From NCBI RefSeq assembly GCF_003182095.1, contig NZ_QGTJ01000007.1, positions 62,001 through 126,000 on the forward strand: a stretch of 64,000 nt of DNA, written 5' to 3'. This stretch comes from Plasticicumulans acidivorans (GTDB lineage: Bacteria; Pseudomonadota; Gammaproteobacteria; Competibacterales; Competibacteraceae). Shown piece by piece: positions 18,801 through 26,771 of the stretch. The notes under the pieces are model-generated. The model was given only the letters and a program-made list of their open reading frames with translations, was not told where the DNA came from and made no database searches. The position numbers and the translations under genes were made by a program. Position 1 is the first letter of the stretch; every line of letters starts with the position of its first letter.

Positions 18801-19009
18801 CCATCGTCGAGGCGGTGATCCAGCTCGGCCGCGGGTTGGGGCTGCGCATCATCGCCGAGGGCGCCGAGCAGCCCGAGCAGCTCGAACTGCTGCGCGAGCT
18901 CGGTTGCGATGAGGTGCAGGGCTATGTGTTCGCGCGGCCGATGCCGGCGGCGGCGCTGCTCGAATGGCTGCCGCAGGTCGTCAACGCGTCGCCGTCCGGG
19001 AGCCGGTAG
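15869..19009 (+). CDS. Membrane sensor with PAS, GAF, PAS, GGDEF and EAL domains (c-di-GMP turnover)
   Basis: The 1046-residue protein has a first membrane segment near residues 15-36, a periplasmic helical region, and a second membrane segment near 187-205. Then come a PAS_3 domain (DSEARLRLSLEAGRQGLFDLD), a GAF-like domain (LYVTLSATNQTIVRARSRQELL to about 490), and a PAS domain (VFDAMGEGLFVADPQRRVQM). GGDEF is intact at about 695-699 (RVGGDEFVLLLGG) and EAL at about 823-825 (GAEALLRW). The EAL also keeps ELTESLL, DDFGTGYSSL, KIDRSFV and EGAEQ. The inhibitory RxxD site before GGDEF is absent. Both activities could be real; which dominates is unknown. It is coupled to the upstream binding protein (1-nt gap). 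Confidence 0.95.
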   Translation: MAAGMKPVAAREGWRTRLPLFSVTGLGVLLLGLLGWLYAFSEASLAGIVAPLDASAQVQIQVLKARLQADQLLAGGLVVHPGELDMRLERARLVAADIARGRSSLSGVPDVSTPSVEVVRAAQRVEQALMPVRAALSRHRDGSGGDALSIRVAFAELSAAGEALQIAIIDAAHRAHEERRRLHDALVLTATLLIGAVLWWLDRQICADQRAAVALADSEARLRLSLEAGRQGLFDLDLINGVMVVNDGYARMLGYDHRAFHASFSGWRGRLHPDDRGRVLKALDDYLAGRCVDYRAEYRASTADGRWLWLLSVGRVIERDADGRPRRLVGTHTDITALKLAEQRERHLNRLYVTLSATNQTIVRARSRQELLVRVCEEACAQGGFASVWIDLRDGGGLVACGGAAPSRQQLYAAAGIVGAACRARQPQLSEDGELAVFPIRIDDEQGVDGALVVRARTDAAIGHDDVRLLAEMAGDIGYALDNLQRQAQLRLAAQVFDAMGEGLFVADPQRRVQMVNPAFAAMTGYSVADWSGSLLRRLAPDPDDAGHLRELLAQIDRSGHWQGEICARRQDGAPLPLWLGVTAVRDAAGRLSQYVGVVSDLTERKAAQARIDFLARHDGLTGLPNRELLRELAALVLAQARREGGIAAVLSLDVDRFKILNDLFGPTAGDCLLACYAERLLAALGPADRASRVGGDEFVLLLGGLGDVDAVVRFTVQLLESLAQPVVFGSERLQTSTSIGIAVFPDDGSDFDALQARADTALAAAKSAGRGGYRFAGGPLDRMSRERLAMEQGMREALRQGEFWLAYQPQLDLHDGHVLGAEALLRWRSPSMGELSPGRFIPVAEESGLIVPIGVYVLEQACRDACAWPETMAVAVNLSALQFASGDIVATVEAALAASGLPAQRLELELTESLLLSDAATVAAAVERLRALGVRFSIDDFGTGYSSLTALRRLAVSRLKIDRSFVMGILDEREDRAIVEAVIQLGRGLGLRIIAEGAEQPEQLELLRELGCDEVQGYVFARPMPAAALLEWLPQVVNASPSGSR

Positions 19010-19056
19010 CGATCGCCGTATACTCGTCAGGTCCGTTGCCGAGTTTGTTGAACGCC

Positions 19057-19860
19057 ATGAGCAGTGAATCCGTCCACGCCCGCGCCTGGCAGGCGCTCAG
19101 CGCCTGTGCCGTTGATGACAAGCTGGCGCTGAGTGCGCGTCTGCACCGTGACTGGCTCGACGGCCGCCTGAGCCTGAATGCGGACGCAGTACCGCATGCG
19201 ATCGGCGAGCCGGGGCGCCCGCTGCAGCCTGAGCTGGTGCACCCGCATCAGGTGCCGCGCCGCTCGCTGGGTTCACCGGCCGGGCGTGTCGCGCTGCTGC
19301 ACGCGGTCGCCCATATCGAATTCAACGCCATCAACCTCGCGCTCGATGCCGTCTACCGCTTCCGCGGCCTGCCGCCGGCGTTTTATGGCGACTGGCTGCA
19401 GGTGGCCGCCGAGGAGGCCGAGCATTTCGCATTGCTGCAGGCGCGGTTGCACGAGGTCGGCAGCGACTACGGTGCGCTGCCGGCGCATGACGGTTTGTGG
19501 GATGCCGCGCGGCGCACCGCACACGATCCGCTGGTGCGCATGGCGCTGGTGCCGCGGGTGCTGGAGGCGCGCGGTCTCGATGTCACGCCGGGCATCATTG
19601 CCCGCCTGCGCCAGCTCGGAGACCAGGCCACCGTCGCCTGTCTCGAAGTGATCCTGCGCGAGGAGGTCGGCCATGTCGCCATCGGCTCGCGCTGGTTCGC
19701 CTATCTGTGCGCAGAGCGCGGCCTTGAGCCGGAGGCGACCTTTCTGCAGCTGCTCGCTGAATACGACACGGCGGTGCACCCGCCCTTCAACACCGAGGCG
19801 CGTTTGCAGGGTGGCTTCAGCCGTGAGGAACTGGCAAGGCTGGTTGCGCTGCACGACTGA
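19057..19860 (+). CDS. DUF455 ferritin-like protein
   Basis: The 267-residue protein belongs to DUF455, a ferritin-like di-iron family related to MiaE-type hydroxylases. Candidate metal ligands are in AVAHIEFNAI (Glu and His), AAEEAEHFALL, and LEVILREEVGHVAIG, the repeated ExxH pattern of carboxylate-bridged di-iron helices. No signal peptide; cytoplasmic. ATG 19057 (MSSESVHARAWQAL) matches the usual family start; the upstream in-frame ATG lies inside the GGDEF-EAL gene. The reaction is not established for this family. Confidence 0.88.
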   Translation: MSSESVHARAWQALSACAVDDKLALSARLHRDWLDGRLSLNADAVPHAIGEPGRPLQPELVHPHQVPRRSLGSPAGRVALLHAVAHIEFNAINLALDAVYRFRGLPPAFYGDWLQVAAEEAEHFALLQARLHEVGSDYGALPAHDGLWDAARRTAHDPLVRMALVPRVLEARGLDVTPGIIARLRQLGDQATVACLEVILREEVGHVAIGSRWFAYLCAERGLEPEATFLQLLAEYDTAVHPPFNTEARLQGGFSREELARLVALHD

Positions 19861-19914
19861 GGCCGGCGGTGGTAGCGTGCGGCATCGACTTCTGCCGTTT
19901 CACCGGGAATCACC

Positions 19915-21723
19915 ATGCCGCAGCCGCTCCGCTACACCCTCTACGCCGATGCGCCGCACACGCACCGCTTCCGCGTCGATGTCCATGTTGCCGCTCCGGA
20001 CCCGGCCGGCCAGGAGCTGATGCTGCCGGCCTGGATTCCCGGCAGCTACATGATCCGCGACTTCGCCAAGAACGTCGTTGCGCTAAGCGCCCGCGTGGCG
20101 GACGGCCAGGTGCTGAGCGTCGACAAGCTCGACAAGGATCACTGGCGCTGCGCGCCGTGCGCGGGGGCACTGACCGTGTCGCTGGAGATCCACGCGCTCG
20201 ATCTGTCGGTACGCACCGCGTATCTCGATACCCGGCGCGCTTACTTCAACGGCACGGCCTTGTTCCCGCGCCTGCCGCAGCAGGCCGATCAGTCCTGCGA
20301 GCTGGAAATCCGTCTGCCGCAGGGGGCCGAGTACGCGCGCTGGCGCGTGGCCACGGCGTTGCCGGCCCTCGATGTCGACGGCGCCGGGGCGGGGCTCTAT
20401 CGCGCGGCCGACTACGACGAGCTGGTCGACAGCCCGGTGGAAATCGGCGAACAGTTACGCGCGCAGTTCATTGCCTGCGACGTGCCGCACGAGATCGTCA
20501 TCACCGGCCAGGTGCGCGTCGATCTCGACCGGCTGAGTCGCGACCTCAAAGCGATCTGCGAGCAGCACATCCGCTTCTTCGGTGAGCCGGCACCGATGTC
20601 GCGCTATGTGTTCCTGGTGCTGGCCGTCGGCGACGGTTATGGCGGGCTGGAGCACCGCGCTTCGACCAGCCTGATCTGCCGGCGCGACGATCTGCCGCAG
20701 CCGGGCGACAGCGGTGTCAGCGAGGGCTACCGTACTTTCCTCGGGTTGTGCAGCCACGAGTATTTCCACACCTGGAACGTCAAGCGCATCCGCCCGGCGG
20801 CGTTCACGCCGTATGACTACGGCCGTGAGAACTACACGCGGCTGCTGTGGGCCTTCGAGGGCATCACCTCGTATTACGACGACCTCGGACTGCTGCGCGC
20901 CGGGTTGATCGACATCCCCGCCTGGCTGCAGCTGCTCGGCGAAACCGCCACCCGCGTTTGCCGCGGGCCGGGACGGCTGCGGCAGACGCTCGCCGATTCG
21001 AGCTTCGACGCCTGGAACAAATTTTACAAACCCGATGCCGACACGCCGAACGCCGTCGTCAGCTACTACGCCAAGGGCGCACTGGTGGCGCTGGCGCTCG
21101 ATCTGACGATCCGCCGTGCCACCGGCGGTGAGCGCTCACTCGATGACGTCATGCGCGCGCTGTGGCAGCGCTATGGCTGCCATGGCATCGGCGTGCCGGA
21201 AGACGGCGTCGAGGCAATCGCCAGTGAGATCGCCGGCTGTGATCTGCAGGCATTCTTCGATCTGACCATCCGCAGCACCGCCGAGCTGCCGCTGGCCGAG
21301 CTGCTCGCCGAATTCGGCATCGACTTCACCTTACGGCCGGCCGAAGGCGCCAGCGACAAAGGCGGTACGCCGGCGCGGCGCACGACGGCGCGCGCCGACC
21401 TGGGCCTGCGCACCGGTACCAGTGGCGAGGAGCTGCGCGTGGTGCACGTCATCGATGGCGGGGCTGCGCAGATGGCGGGGCTGGCGGCAGGTGATGTGCT
21501 GCTCGCGCTCGATGGTCTGCGCATTACGCCGCGCGGCTTCGAAGCGCTGCTCGATCGCTGTCCGCCGGGCGAGCCGCGCACGCTGCATTTTTTTCGGCGC
21601 GACGAGCTTTCCAGTGTGACATTGCTGCCCCTGCCGGCCCCGGCCGATAGCGTGTACTGCAGCGTCAGCGCTCAGCCGTCGGAGCCGGTGCTCGAACGGC
21701 GCTGCGAATGGCTTGGCGGCTGA
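19915..21723 (+). CDS. M61 family metallopeptidase with C-terminal PDZ domain
   Basis: This 602-residue protein matches the glycyl-aminopeptidase M61 family. The zinc site is HEYFH at about 281-285 within CSHEYFHTWNVKRIRP, with the third ligand Glu at about 315 in LLWAFEGITSYYDDL. The N-terminal beta domain contains LPAWIPGSYMIRDFAKNV. A PDZ domain spans about 500-580 (VVHVIDGGAAQMAGLAAGDV). No signal peptide is evident, so it is probably cytoplasmic. The substrate is unknown beyond N-terminal Gly/Ala preference reported for relatives. Confidence 0.92.
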   Translation: MPQPLRYTLYADAPHTHRFRVDVHVAAPDPAGQELMLPAWIPGSYMIRDFAKNVVALSARVADGQVLSVDKLDKDHWRCAPCAGALTVSLEIHALDLSVRTAYLDTRRAYFNGTALFPRLPQQADQSCELEIRLPQGAEYARWRVATALPALDVDGAGAGLYRAADYDELVDSPVEIGEQLRAQFIACDVPHEIVITGQVRVDLDRLSRDLKAICEQHIRFFGEPAPMSRYVFLVLAVGDGYGGLEHRASTSLICRRDDLPQPGDSGVSEGYRTFLGLCSHEYFHTWNVKRIRPAAFTPYDYGRENYTRLLWAFEGITSYYDDLGLLRAGLIDIPAWLQLLGETATRVCRGPGRLRQTLADSSFDAWNKFYKPDADTPNAVVSYYAKGALVALALDLTIRRATGGERSLDDVMRALWQRYGCHGIGVPEDGVEAIASEIAGCDLQAFFDLTIRSTAELPLAELLAEFGIDFTLRPAEGASDKGGTPARRTTARADLGLRTGTSGEELRVVHVIDGGAAQMAGLAAGDVLLALDGLRITPRGFEALLDRCPPGEPRTLHFFRRDELSSVTLLPLPAPADSVYCSVSAQPSEPVLERRCEWLGG

Positions 21724-21832
21724 TGCCGGGCAGCGGCTGGACCTTGAACGCTGGGGGGGGAGTGTTTAGAGTGCCAGCCACTCTTACGGCCCCCCGCCGG
21801 ATCGATTCAGCGGCCGACAAAAGCGCCAAAAC

Positions 21833-22603
21833 ATGACCAGCGACCGCACCTTGGAGGCGCCTTTCGAGTTGAAGGGCAGCCTGTTTACCCTCACCGTATT
21901 GCGCCTGCACGAAAGCGATCTGGCAGCCATTGGCGCTGCCCTGGATGCCAAAGTGGCACAGGCGCCCGGGCTCTTCGTCCATCACCCCGTCGTCATCGAT
22001 CTCGATGATCTGCCCGTGGCCGCACCACCGCCGGATTTCGCGCAGCTGGCCGCAATGCTGCGCCAGCACGGCATGGTTCCGGTCGGCGTGCGCCACGGCA
22101 GCGAGGCGGCGAGCAGTGCGGCGGTGGCTGCCGGGCTGGCTCTTCTGCCGGAGAGCCGGCCGGCGATGCGGCGCAGCGACGTTCGTGACGAGGAATCCGG
22201 CGTTGCCGCTGCCGAAGTGCTGCCGGCCACTGTCCAGCCGACGGCGGTGGCCCACAATCGGATCATTGCCACCCAGGTGCGCTCAGGTCAGCAGATCTAC
22301 GCCGCCGACGGTGACCTGACTGTGCTCGGCGCCGTCAGTGCCGGTGCCGAAGTGCTTGCCGACGGCAGCATCCACGTCTATGGCAGCCTGAAGGGCAAAG
22401 CGCTGGCCGGCGTCAAGGGCAATACGGCTGCGCGAATTTTCTGCCACGGCCTTGAAGCTGAACTGGTCTCGGTTGCAGGGCGCTATCGCACGATCGAGAA
22501 GGGAGACAGCGAATGGGAGCAGGCGGTGCAGATTTATCTGGCAGGCGAGAACCTGATCATTGAACCGCTGGTGCTCGAAACCAGCGGCCATCGTAAGCTT
22601 TAG
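21833..22603 (+). CDS. minC: Septum site-determining protein MinC
   Basis: MinC inhibits FtsZ polymerisation near the poles. The 256-residue protein has the N-terminal FtsZ-inhibiting domain (FELKGSLFTLTVLRL), a variable linker, and the C-terminal beta-helix that binds MinD (RSGQQIYAADGDLTVLGAVSAGAEVLADGSIHVYGSLKGKALAGV). It is first in a minCDE operon; minD begins 11 nt after its stop. The distance from the M61 gene suggests its own promoter in the 109-bp gap. Confidence 0.97.
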   Translation: MTSDRTLEAPFELKGSLFTLTVLRLHESDLAAIGAALDAKVAQAPGLFVHHPVVIDLDDLPVAAPPPDFAQLAAMLRQHGMVPVGVRHGSEAASSAAVAAGLALLPESRPAMRRSDVRDEESGVAAAEVLPATVQPTAVAHNRIIATQVRSGQQIYAADGDLTVLGAVSAGAEVLADGSIHVYGSLKGKALAGVKGNTAARIFCHGLEAELVSVAGRYRTIEKGDSEWEQAVQIYLAGENLIIEPLVLETSGHRKL

Positions 22604-22614
22604 GAGACTTCACC

Positions 22615-23424
22615 TTGGCTAAGATCATCGTCGTGACGTCCGGCAAGGGCGGCGTCGGCAAGACCACGACCAGCGCCAGTTTTGCCACCGGCCTCGCACT
22701 GCGCGGATTCAAGACCGTCGTCATCGATTTCGACGTCGGTCTGCGTAACCTCGATCTGATCATGGGCTGTGAGCGGCGCGTGGTGTATGACTTCGTCAAC
22801 GTCATCAACGGCGAAGCGGCACTCAATCAGGCGCTGATCAAGGACAAGCGCGTCGAGACGCTTTATGTGCTGCCGGCCTCGCAGACGCGCGATAAGGATG
22901 CCCTTGAGCAGTCAGGCGTCGAGCGCGTGCTCGACGAACTGCGCCAGAGCTTCGACTACATCATCTGCGACTCTCCGGCTGGCATCGAGCGTGGTGCGAT
23001 GATGGCGATGTACTTCGCCGATGAAGCGCTGGTCACGACCAACCCCGAAGTGTCGTCGGTGCGCGATTCCGATCGCATCCTCGGCATTCTTGCCAGCAAG
23101 TCGCGGCGGGCGGTGCAGGCCGAGGAGCCGGTCAAGGAACACCTCGTGCTGACCCGCTATGCTCCGGAGAGGGTGGAGCGCGGCGACATGCTGTCGGTCG
23201 ACGATGTGATGGAAATTCTGGCAATCCCGCTACTCGGCGTGATTCCGGAATCGTCGGCGGTGCTGCAGTCGTCGAACTCCGGTGTGCCGGTGATCCTTGA
23301 GGAGACCACCGATGCCGGTTCTGCCTATGCGGATCTGGTTGCGCGGTTCCTCGGCGAGGAGCGGCCGCACCGGTTCCTGACGACCGAAAAGAAAGGCTTC
23401 TTCAAGCGACTGTTCGGTAACTGA
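22615..23424 (+). CDS. minD: Septum site-determining ATPase MinD
   Basis: MinD is the membrane-binding ParA/MinD ATPase that recruits MinC and oscillates under MinE control. The 269-residue protein shows the deviant Walker A ([14 protein letters not shown]), [22 protein letters not shown], and the C-terminal amphipathic membrane-targeting helix ([12 protein letters not shown]). The start is TTG at 22615, supported by AGGAG 8-12 nt upstream and by the invariant N-terminus [12 protein letters not shown]. It is in operon with minC and minE. Confidence 0.98.
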   Translation: MAKIIVVTSGKGGVGKTTTSASFATGLALRGFKTVVIDFDVGLRNLDLIMGCERRVVYDFVNVINGEAALNQALIKDKRVETLYVLPASQTRDKDALEQSGVERVLDELRQSFDYIICDSPAGIERGAMMAMYFADEALVTTNPEVSSVRDSDRILGILASKSRRAVQAEEPVKEHLVLTRYAPERVERGDMLSVDDVMEILAIPLLGVIPESSAVLQSSNSGVPVILEETTDAGSAYADLVARFLGEERPHRFLTTEKKGFFKRLFGN

Positions 23425-23426
23425 AC

Positions 23427-23714
23427 ATGGGCTTCTTCGACTACTTCCGCGCGAACCGCAAGAAGCAGAACAGTGCTGCGGTGGCCAAGGAACGGCTGCA
23501 GATCATCGTTGCCCATGAGCGCGGCTCAGGGCGAAGGCGCAGTCCGGACTATCTCCCGGCTCTCAAGCGTGAATTGCTTGAAGTCGTGCGCAAGTACGTA
23601 CAGGTCGAGCAGGACCAGATCAAGGTGCATCTGGACCGCGATGGTGACTGCGAAGTGCTGGAGCTCAATATTCTGCTGCCTGACGACGAGGTGCCGGCGC
23701 GGCCGGCGACCTGA
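23427..23714 (+). CDS. minE: Cell division topological specificity factor MinE
   Basis: MinE displaces MinC and stimulates MinD ATPase, creating pole-to-pole oscillation. The 95-residue protein begins with the membrane-targeting [20 protein letters not shown] and has the anti-MinCD helix [10 protein letters not shown]. The topological specificity domain runs from [19 protein letters not shown] to the end. It begins 2 nt after the minD stop. Confidence 0.97.
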   Translation: MGFFDYFRANRKKQNSAAVAKERLQIIVAHERGSGRRRSPDYLPALKRELLEVVRKYVQVEQDQIKVHLDRDGDCEVLELNILLPDDEVPARPAT

Positions 23715-23719
23715 CACGG

Positions 23720-24130
23720 ATGGCCCAGCCGGCACAGAGCGCCACCGCACTTGAGCGCGTGCGCCTCGACAAGTGGCTGTGGGCGGCGCGCTTTTTCAAG
23801 ACCCGCGCCCTTGCCACCGAGGCGGTCAACGGCGGGCGCGTTCATGTCAACGGCGATCGCCCGAAGCCGGCGCGCGCGCTGCATGTCGGCGATGCCGTCG
23901 AGGTCAGCCGCGGCCATGAACGCCTTGAGGTGATCGTCTGCCAGCTGGCCGAGTTGCGCGGCCCGGCCGCCGTGGCGCAGACCCTTTACCAGGAAACCGA
24001 TGAAAGCCGCGAGCGGCGCGAGCGTGAAGCCGAGCTGCGGCGGCTGCACGCGCTGGCCAATCCGCACCCCGAGCACCGCCCCGGCAAGCAGGCCCGCCGA
24101 CGCATCGTGCGCTTCACGCGCAGCGAATAG
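23720..24130 (+). CDS. hslR: Ribosome-associated heat-shock protein Hsp15 (S4 domain)
   Basis: Hsp15 rescues free 50S subunits still carrying peptidyl-tRNA. The 136-residue protein has the S4 RNA-binding domain at its N-terminus (VRLDKWLWAARFFKTRALATEAVNGGRVHVNG). A basic C-terminal tail (GKQARRRIVRFTRSE) is typical of HslR. It starts 5 nt after minE, so it may be transcribed with the min operon; I saw no separate heat-shock promoter before it. Confidence 0.93.
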   Translation: MAQPAQSATALERVRLDKWLWAARFFKTRALATEAVNGGRVHVNGDRPKPARALHVGDAVEVSRGHERLEVIVCQLAELRGPAAVAQTLYQETDESRERREREAELRRLHALANPHPEHRPGKQARRRIVRFTRSE

Positions 24131-24144
24131 TGGATGGAACCGCG

Positions 24145-24591
24145 ATGAGTGCACCGCAGACGCCGCGTCTGACCGTCGACATCATCATCGAGCTGGCCGA
24201 TCGGCCCGGACGGCCGATCGTGCTGATCGAGCGCCGTTACCCGCCACCGGGCTGGGCGCTGCCGGGTGGCTTCGTCGATATCGGTGAGCGTCTGGAAGAC
24301 GCCGCCGTGCGTGAGGCCCGCGAAGAAACCTCGCTCGACGTGCGTCTGCTGGCGCTGCTCGGCTGCTACTCCGATCCGGCGCGCGATGCGCGCCTGCATA
24401 CCGCCAGTGCGGTCTATGTCGCCGAGGCATGCGGCGAGCCGTGCGCGCAGGACGACGCTCGGCATCTCGCCGTTTTCGATCCTGATGCCGAACTGCCGGT
24501 GCTCGCCTTCGACCACGGGCTGATCCTCGCCGACTATCGGCGTTACCGTCAGCACGGTATGCCGGCGCCTCTGCGCTTTGCTGCCCGCTGA
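24145..24591 (+). CDS. NUDIX hydrolase
   Basis: The 148-residue protein carries a Nudix box GGFVDIGERLEDAAVREARE followed by ETSL, matching GX5EX7REUXEEXGU except that the last Gly is Ser. The preceding IVLIERRYPPPGWALPGG is typical of ADP-ribose/NADH-type pyrophosphatases, but the substrate cannot be assigned. ATG 24145 is preferred; a GTG at 24130 overlapping the hslR stop would add five residues. It is probably co-transcribed with hslR. Confidence 0.9.
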   Translation: MSAPQTPRLTVDIIIELADRPGRPIVLIERRYPPPGWALPGGFVDIGERLEDAAVREAREETSLDVRLLALLGCYSDPARDARLHTASAVYVAEACGEPCAQDDARHLAVFDPDAELPVLAFDHGLILADYRRYRQHGMPAPLRFAAR

Positions 24592-24604
24592 GGCTGGCTG
24601 ATCC

Positions 24605-25612
24605 CTACCAGTCGGGGAGCGTCGGCAGGCCGGGGGTCTCGAATTCCAGGCCCGGGATGCGTACCAGCACGGCGGCCCGTGTCTGCGTACCCGCGAAGCA
24701 GGCTTCATCGAAGCAGACGGTGTCCGCACTCGATGCCGCATCGTCGATGCGGACGCCGCGGTGGTCGATGCGCAGGCAGCGGCGCTGCATGCTGACCAGT
24801 TGCTGCGGCGTTTCGAGGACCTCGATCACCCGCGCCAGCGAATCATTGAGACTGGCGACATCGGCAACGGCCTGCTGTAGCTCCGCCTTGATGTGCGCCA
24901 ATGCTTGCTCCGCCTGGATGCGGTGGCTGACGCGCTCGGGTCCGTCGAGGCCGACGACCCGCCGGCCGTTGACATGATCGAGCATGCGCAGCTTGCCCAA
25001 TTGCTCGCGGTAGCGCGTCTGCAGGGCTTCGCGTCGCCCGCGCAGCCCGGTGAGGTGTTCCCGGGCGCGGTGGACGCAGTAGTCGAACACGGTCCACATC
25101 ACCGCTTCACGGCAGGCCGCTTCGTCGGCGTGCGGCGCGAGGAACACCGGGCGTTCGAAGACGACGGCGGTCTGGCGGACATCGCGGCGCATGATGTCGC
25201 CTTCGAGCTGCAGCCCGAACTGGGCGCGCTCGGTGCAGCTCAGGCTGAGCAGGGCATAGAACTCGGGGGCGCAGTGTCCCTGGGGTGTCGCCAGCAGCTC
25301 GCGCAGCGCCGGATCGCGGGTGATGGTGGTGGCGACGCCATCGGCTGAGCCGAAGCAGGCGCGGATCAGCGGATCACGGGTGAAGGACGTGCGGCTGAGC
25401 AGGCGTGGTGGCGTCAGGGCGGCCGCGCAGGCGCGGGCATGCGTGAGCAACCGGCCGGCACAGGGAGCCAAGCGGCGGCGGTGCTGGGCCAGCAGGGCGA
25501 GTCGCGGATCGGTGCCGGCGACGATACGGTCGATGGCCTGATTCAGTCCGCGCGACGGCGGTTCGCTGGAACGGCCATCGTGATCGAGCAGGGTGCGCAG
25601 AAAACCGAACAT
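24605..25612 (-). CDS. Hypothetical protein, paralogue A of a tandem pair
   Basis: I do not recognise this 335-residue family. It has no signal peptide or membrane segment. The protein is largely alpha-helical with Arg/Glu-rich segments. It shares with the next gene an MF-FLR start, a TDPRL motif, DPLI-A, LATP-G, RRDV-QT, and the block MWTVFDYCVHRA...LRGRREALQTRY...LGKLRMLDH. It also shares an AVADVASLNDSLARVIEVL coiled-coil-like helix and a small beta-rich end. Two Cys-containing stretches differ from the partner. Tandem duplication is clear; function is not. ATG 25612 fits the partner's start. Confidence 0.85.
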   Translation of the reverse strand: MFGFLRTLLDHDGRSSEPPSRGLNQAIDRIVAGTDPRLALLAQHRRRLAPCAGRLLTHARACAAALTPPRLLSRTSFTRDPLIRACFGSADGVATTITRDPALRELLATPQGHCAPEFYALLSLSCTERAQFGLQLEGDIMRRDVRQTAVVFERPVFLAPHADEAACREAVMWTVFDYCVHRAREHLTGLRGRREALQTRYREQLGKLRMLDHVNGRRVVGLDGPERVSHRIQAEQALAHIKAELQQAVADVASLNDSLARVIEVLETPQQLVSMQRRCLRIDHRGVRIDDAASSADTVCFDEACFAGTQTRAAVLVRIPGLEFETPGLPTLPDW

Positions 25613-25755
25613 GGAAGGCGCTCCGGAGGGGGCAGGCGGCTTGCCGTCGATGTCGGTATTTTGTCACAGCTTACTGCTGCGCTGCAGCATGGATGGTTTT
25701 TAAGATCGTTGCGGCTGGTGTTTCAGCGTGCCAGTGTCCGCTTTGCTTGGCGCGC

Positions 25756-26760
25756 TTACAGCCGGGGCCTGGGCGCTGGCGGGATTTCGGCGACCGGGAT
25801 GCTGACGCGGATCGCTGCGCGGCGCACCTCGCCATGAAAGACTGCCTCGGCGAATTCGATGGCATCGCCGCCGGATTGCAGTCCGCTCAACACGACGCCG
25901 GTGCGGTCGATGCGGCGGTCGATGATGTCGATGTGAATCAGCCTGGGAGCCTCGTCGAGCACCTCGATGACGCGCTCCAGATGATCGTCGAGCGAACCGA
26001 TATCGGCGACTGCATCGTGCAGCTGGTGCTCGATCAGCGCCAGCTCCTGAGCGGTTTCTTCACGCGAACTGCCCTGGCCACCGGCGGCTTCGCCGAGCAG
26101 GCCGCCGATACCGCGGTGGTAGTGCTCCAGCGAGCGCAGCTTGCCGAGGTAGAGGTGGTAGCGCGCCTCCAGCGTTTCGCGCCGTTCGCGCAGTTCGCTC
26201 AGGCGGTGCAGTGCACGGTGAGCGTAGTAGTCGAACACGCTCCACATCAGTGCCATATGGCTGGCCTGCTCGTCGGCGCCGAAGGCCAGCAGACGGGTGT
26301 CGCTGAACTGCAGCACCGTCTGTTCGACGTCGCGACGCAGCAGCCCGTCCTGCAGCGCAATGCCCAGGCGCGGCTTTTCGACGCGCGTCGCGGTCAGCAG
26401 GCCATAAATGCGATTGCTGCCGCGGCCGGCGGGCGTGGCAAGAAAACCGTGCAGGTCGGGGTTGGCGGCCAGGCGTTCCTGCAACTGATCGCTCGATGCG
26501 TACAGCGCATGCACCAGCGGGTCGAGTGCATAGGCGCTGCGGGTCAGCTCGTGGCTTTGAAACAGGCTTTCGGTGCACTGGTGGGCAGCCTGCAGCGCGC
26601 GGGAGACGGCCGGCGCCAGGCGATCCCAGTAGCGCGGCACCAGTTTCAGCCGCGGGTCGGTGGAGCCGATCAGGTGTTCGATCGCGGTGTCGAGTTCGTC
26701 ACCCGGCTGGCAGCAGGCCGGAGATCCGGTCGAGAACAGTTCGCGCAGGAAGTCGAACAT
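25756..26760 (-). CDS. Hypothetical protein, paralogue B of a tandem pair
   Basis: This 334-residue protein is a diverged copy of the gene downstream (24605-25612), with the same motif order from MFDFLRELF through STDPRL, DPLVHALYASSD, FLATPAGRG and RRDVEQTVLQF. Next come MWSVFDYYAHRA, RERRETLEARYHLYLGKLRSLEH and AVADIGSLDDHLERVIEVLDE. The conserved core suggests a helical scaffold with a C-terminal beta domain. AGGAG lies 9-13 nt before ATG 26760. It is separated from paralogue A by 143 bp and preceded on the same strand by an exported pentapeptide-repeat protein 11 bp away, so all three may form one transcript. No function is assigned. Confidence 0.87.
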   Translation of the reverse strand: MFDFLRELFSTGSPACCQPGDELDTAIEHLIGSTDPRLKLVPRYWDRLAPAVSRALQAAHQCTESLFQSHELTRSAYALDPLVHALYASSDQLQERLAANPDLHGFLATPAGRGSNRIYGLLTATRVEKPRLGIALQDGLLRRDVEQTVLQFSDTRLLAFGADEQASHMALMWSVFDYYAHRALHRLSELRERRETLEARYHLYLGKLRSLEHYHRGIGGLLGEAAGGQGSSREETAQELALIEHQLHDAVADIGSLDDHLERVIEVLDEAPRLIHIDIIDRRIDRTGVVLSGLQSGGDAIEFAEAVFHGEVRRAAIRVSIPVAEIPPAPRPRL

Positions 26761-26771
26761 CGCACCAGCTC

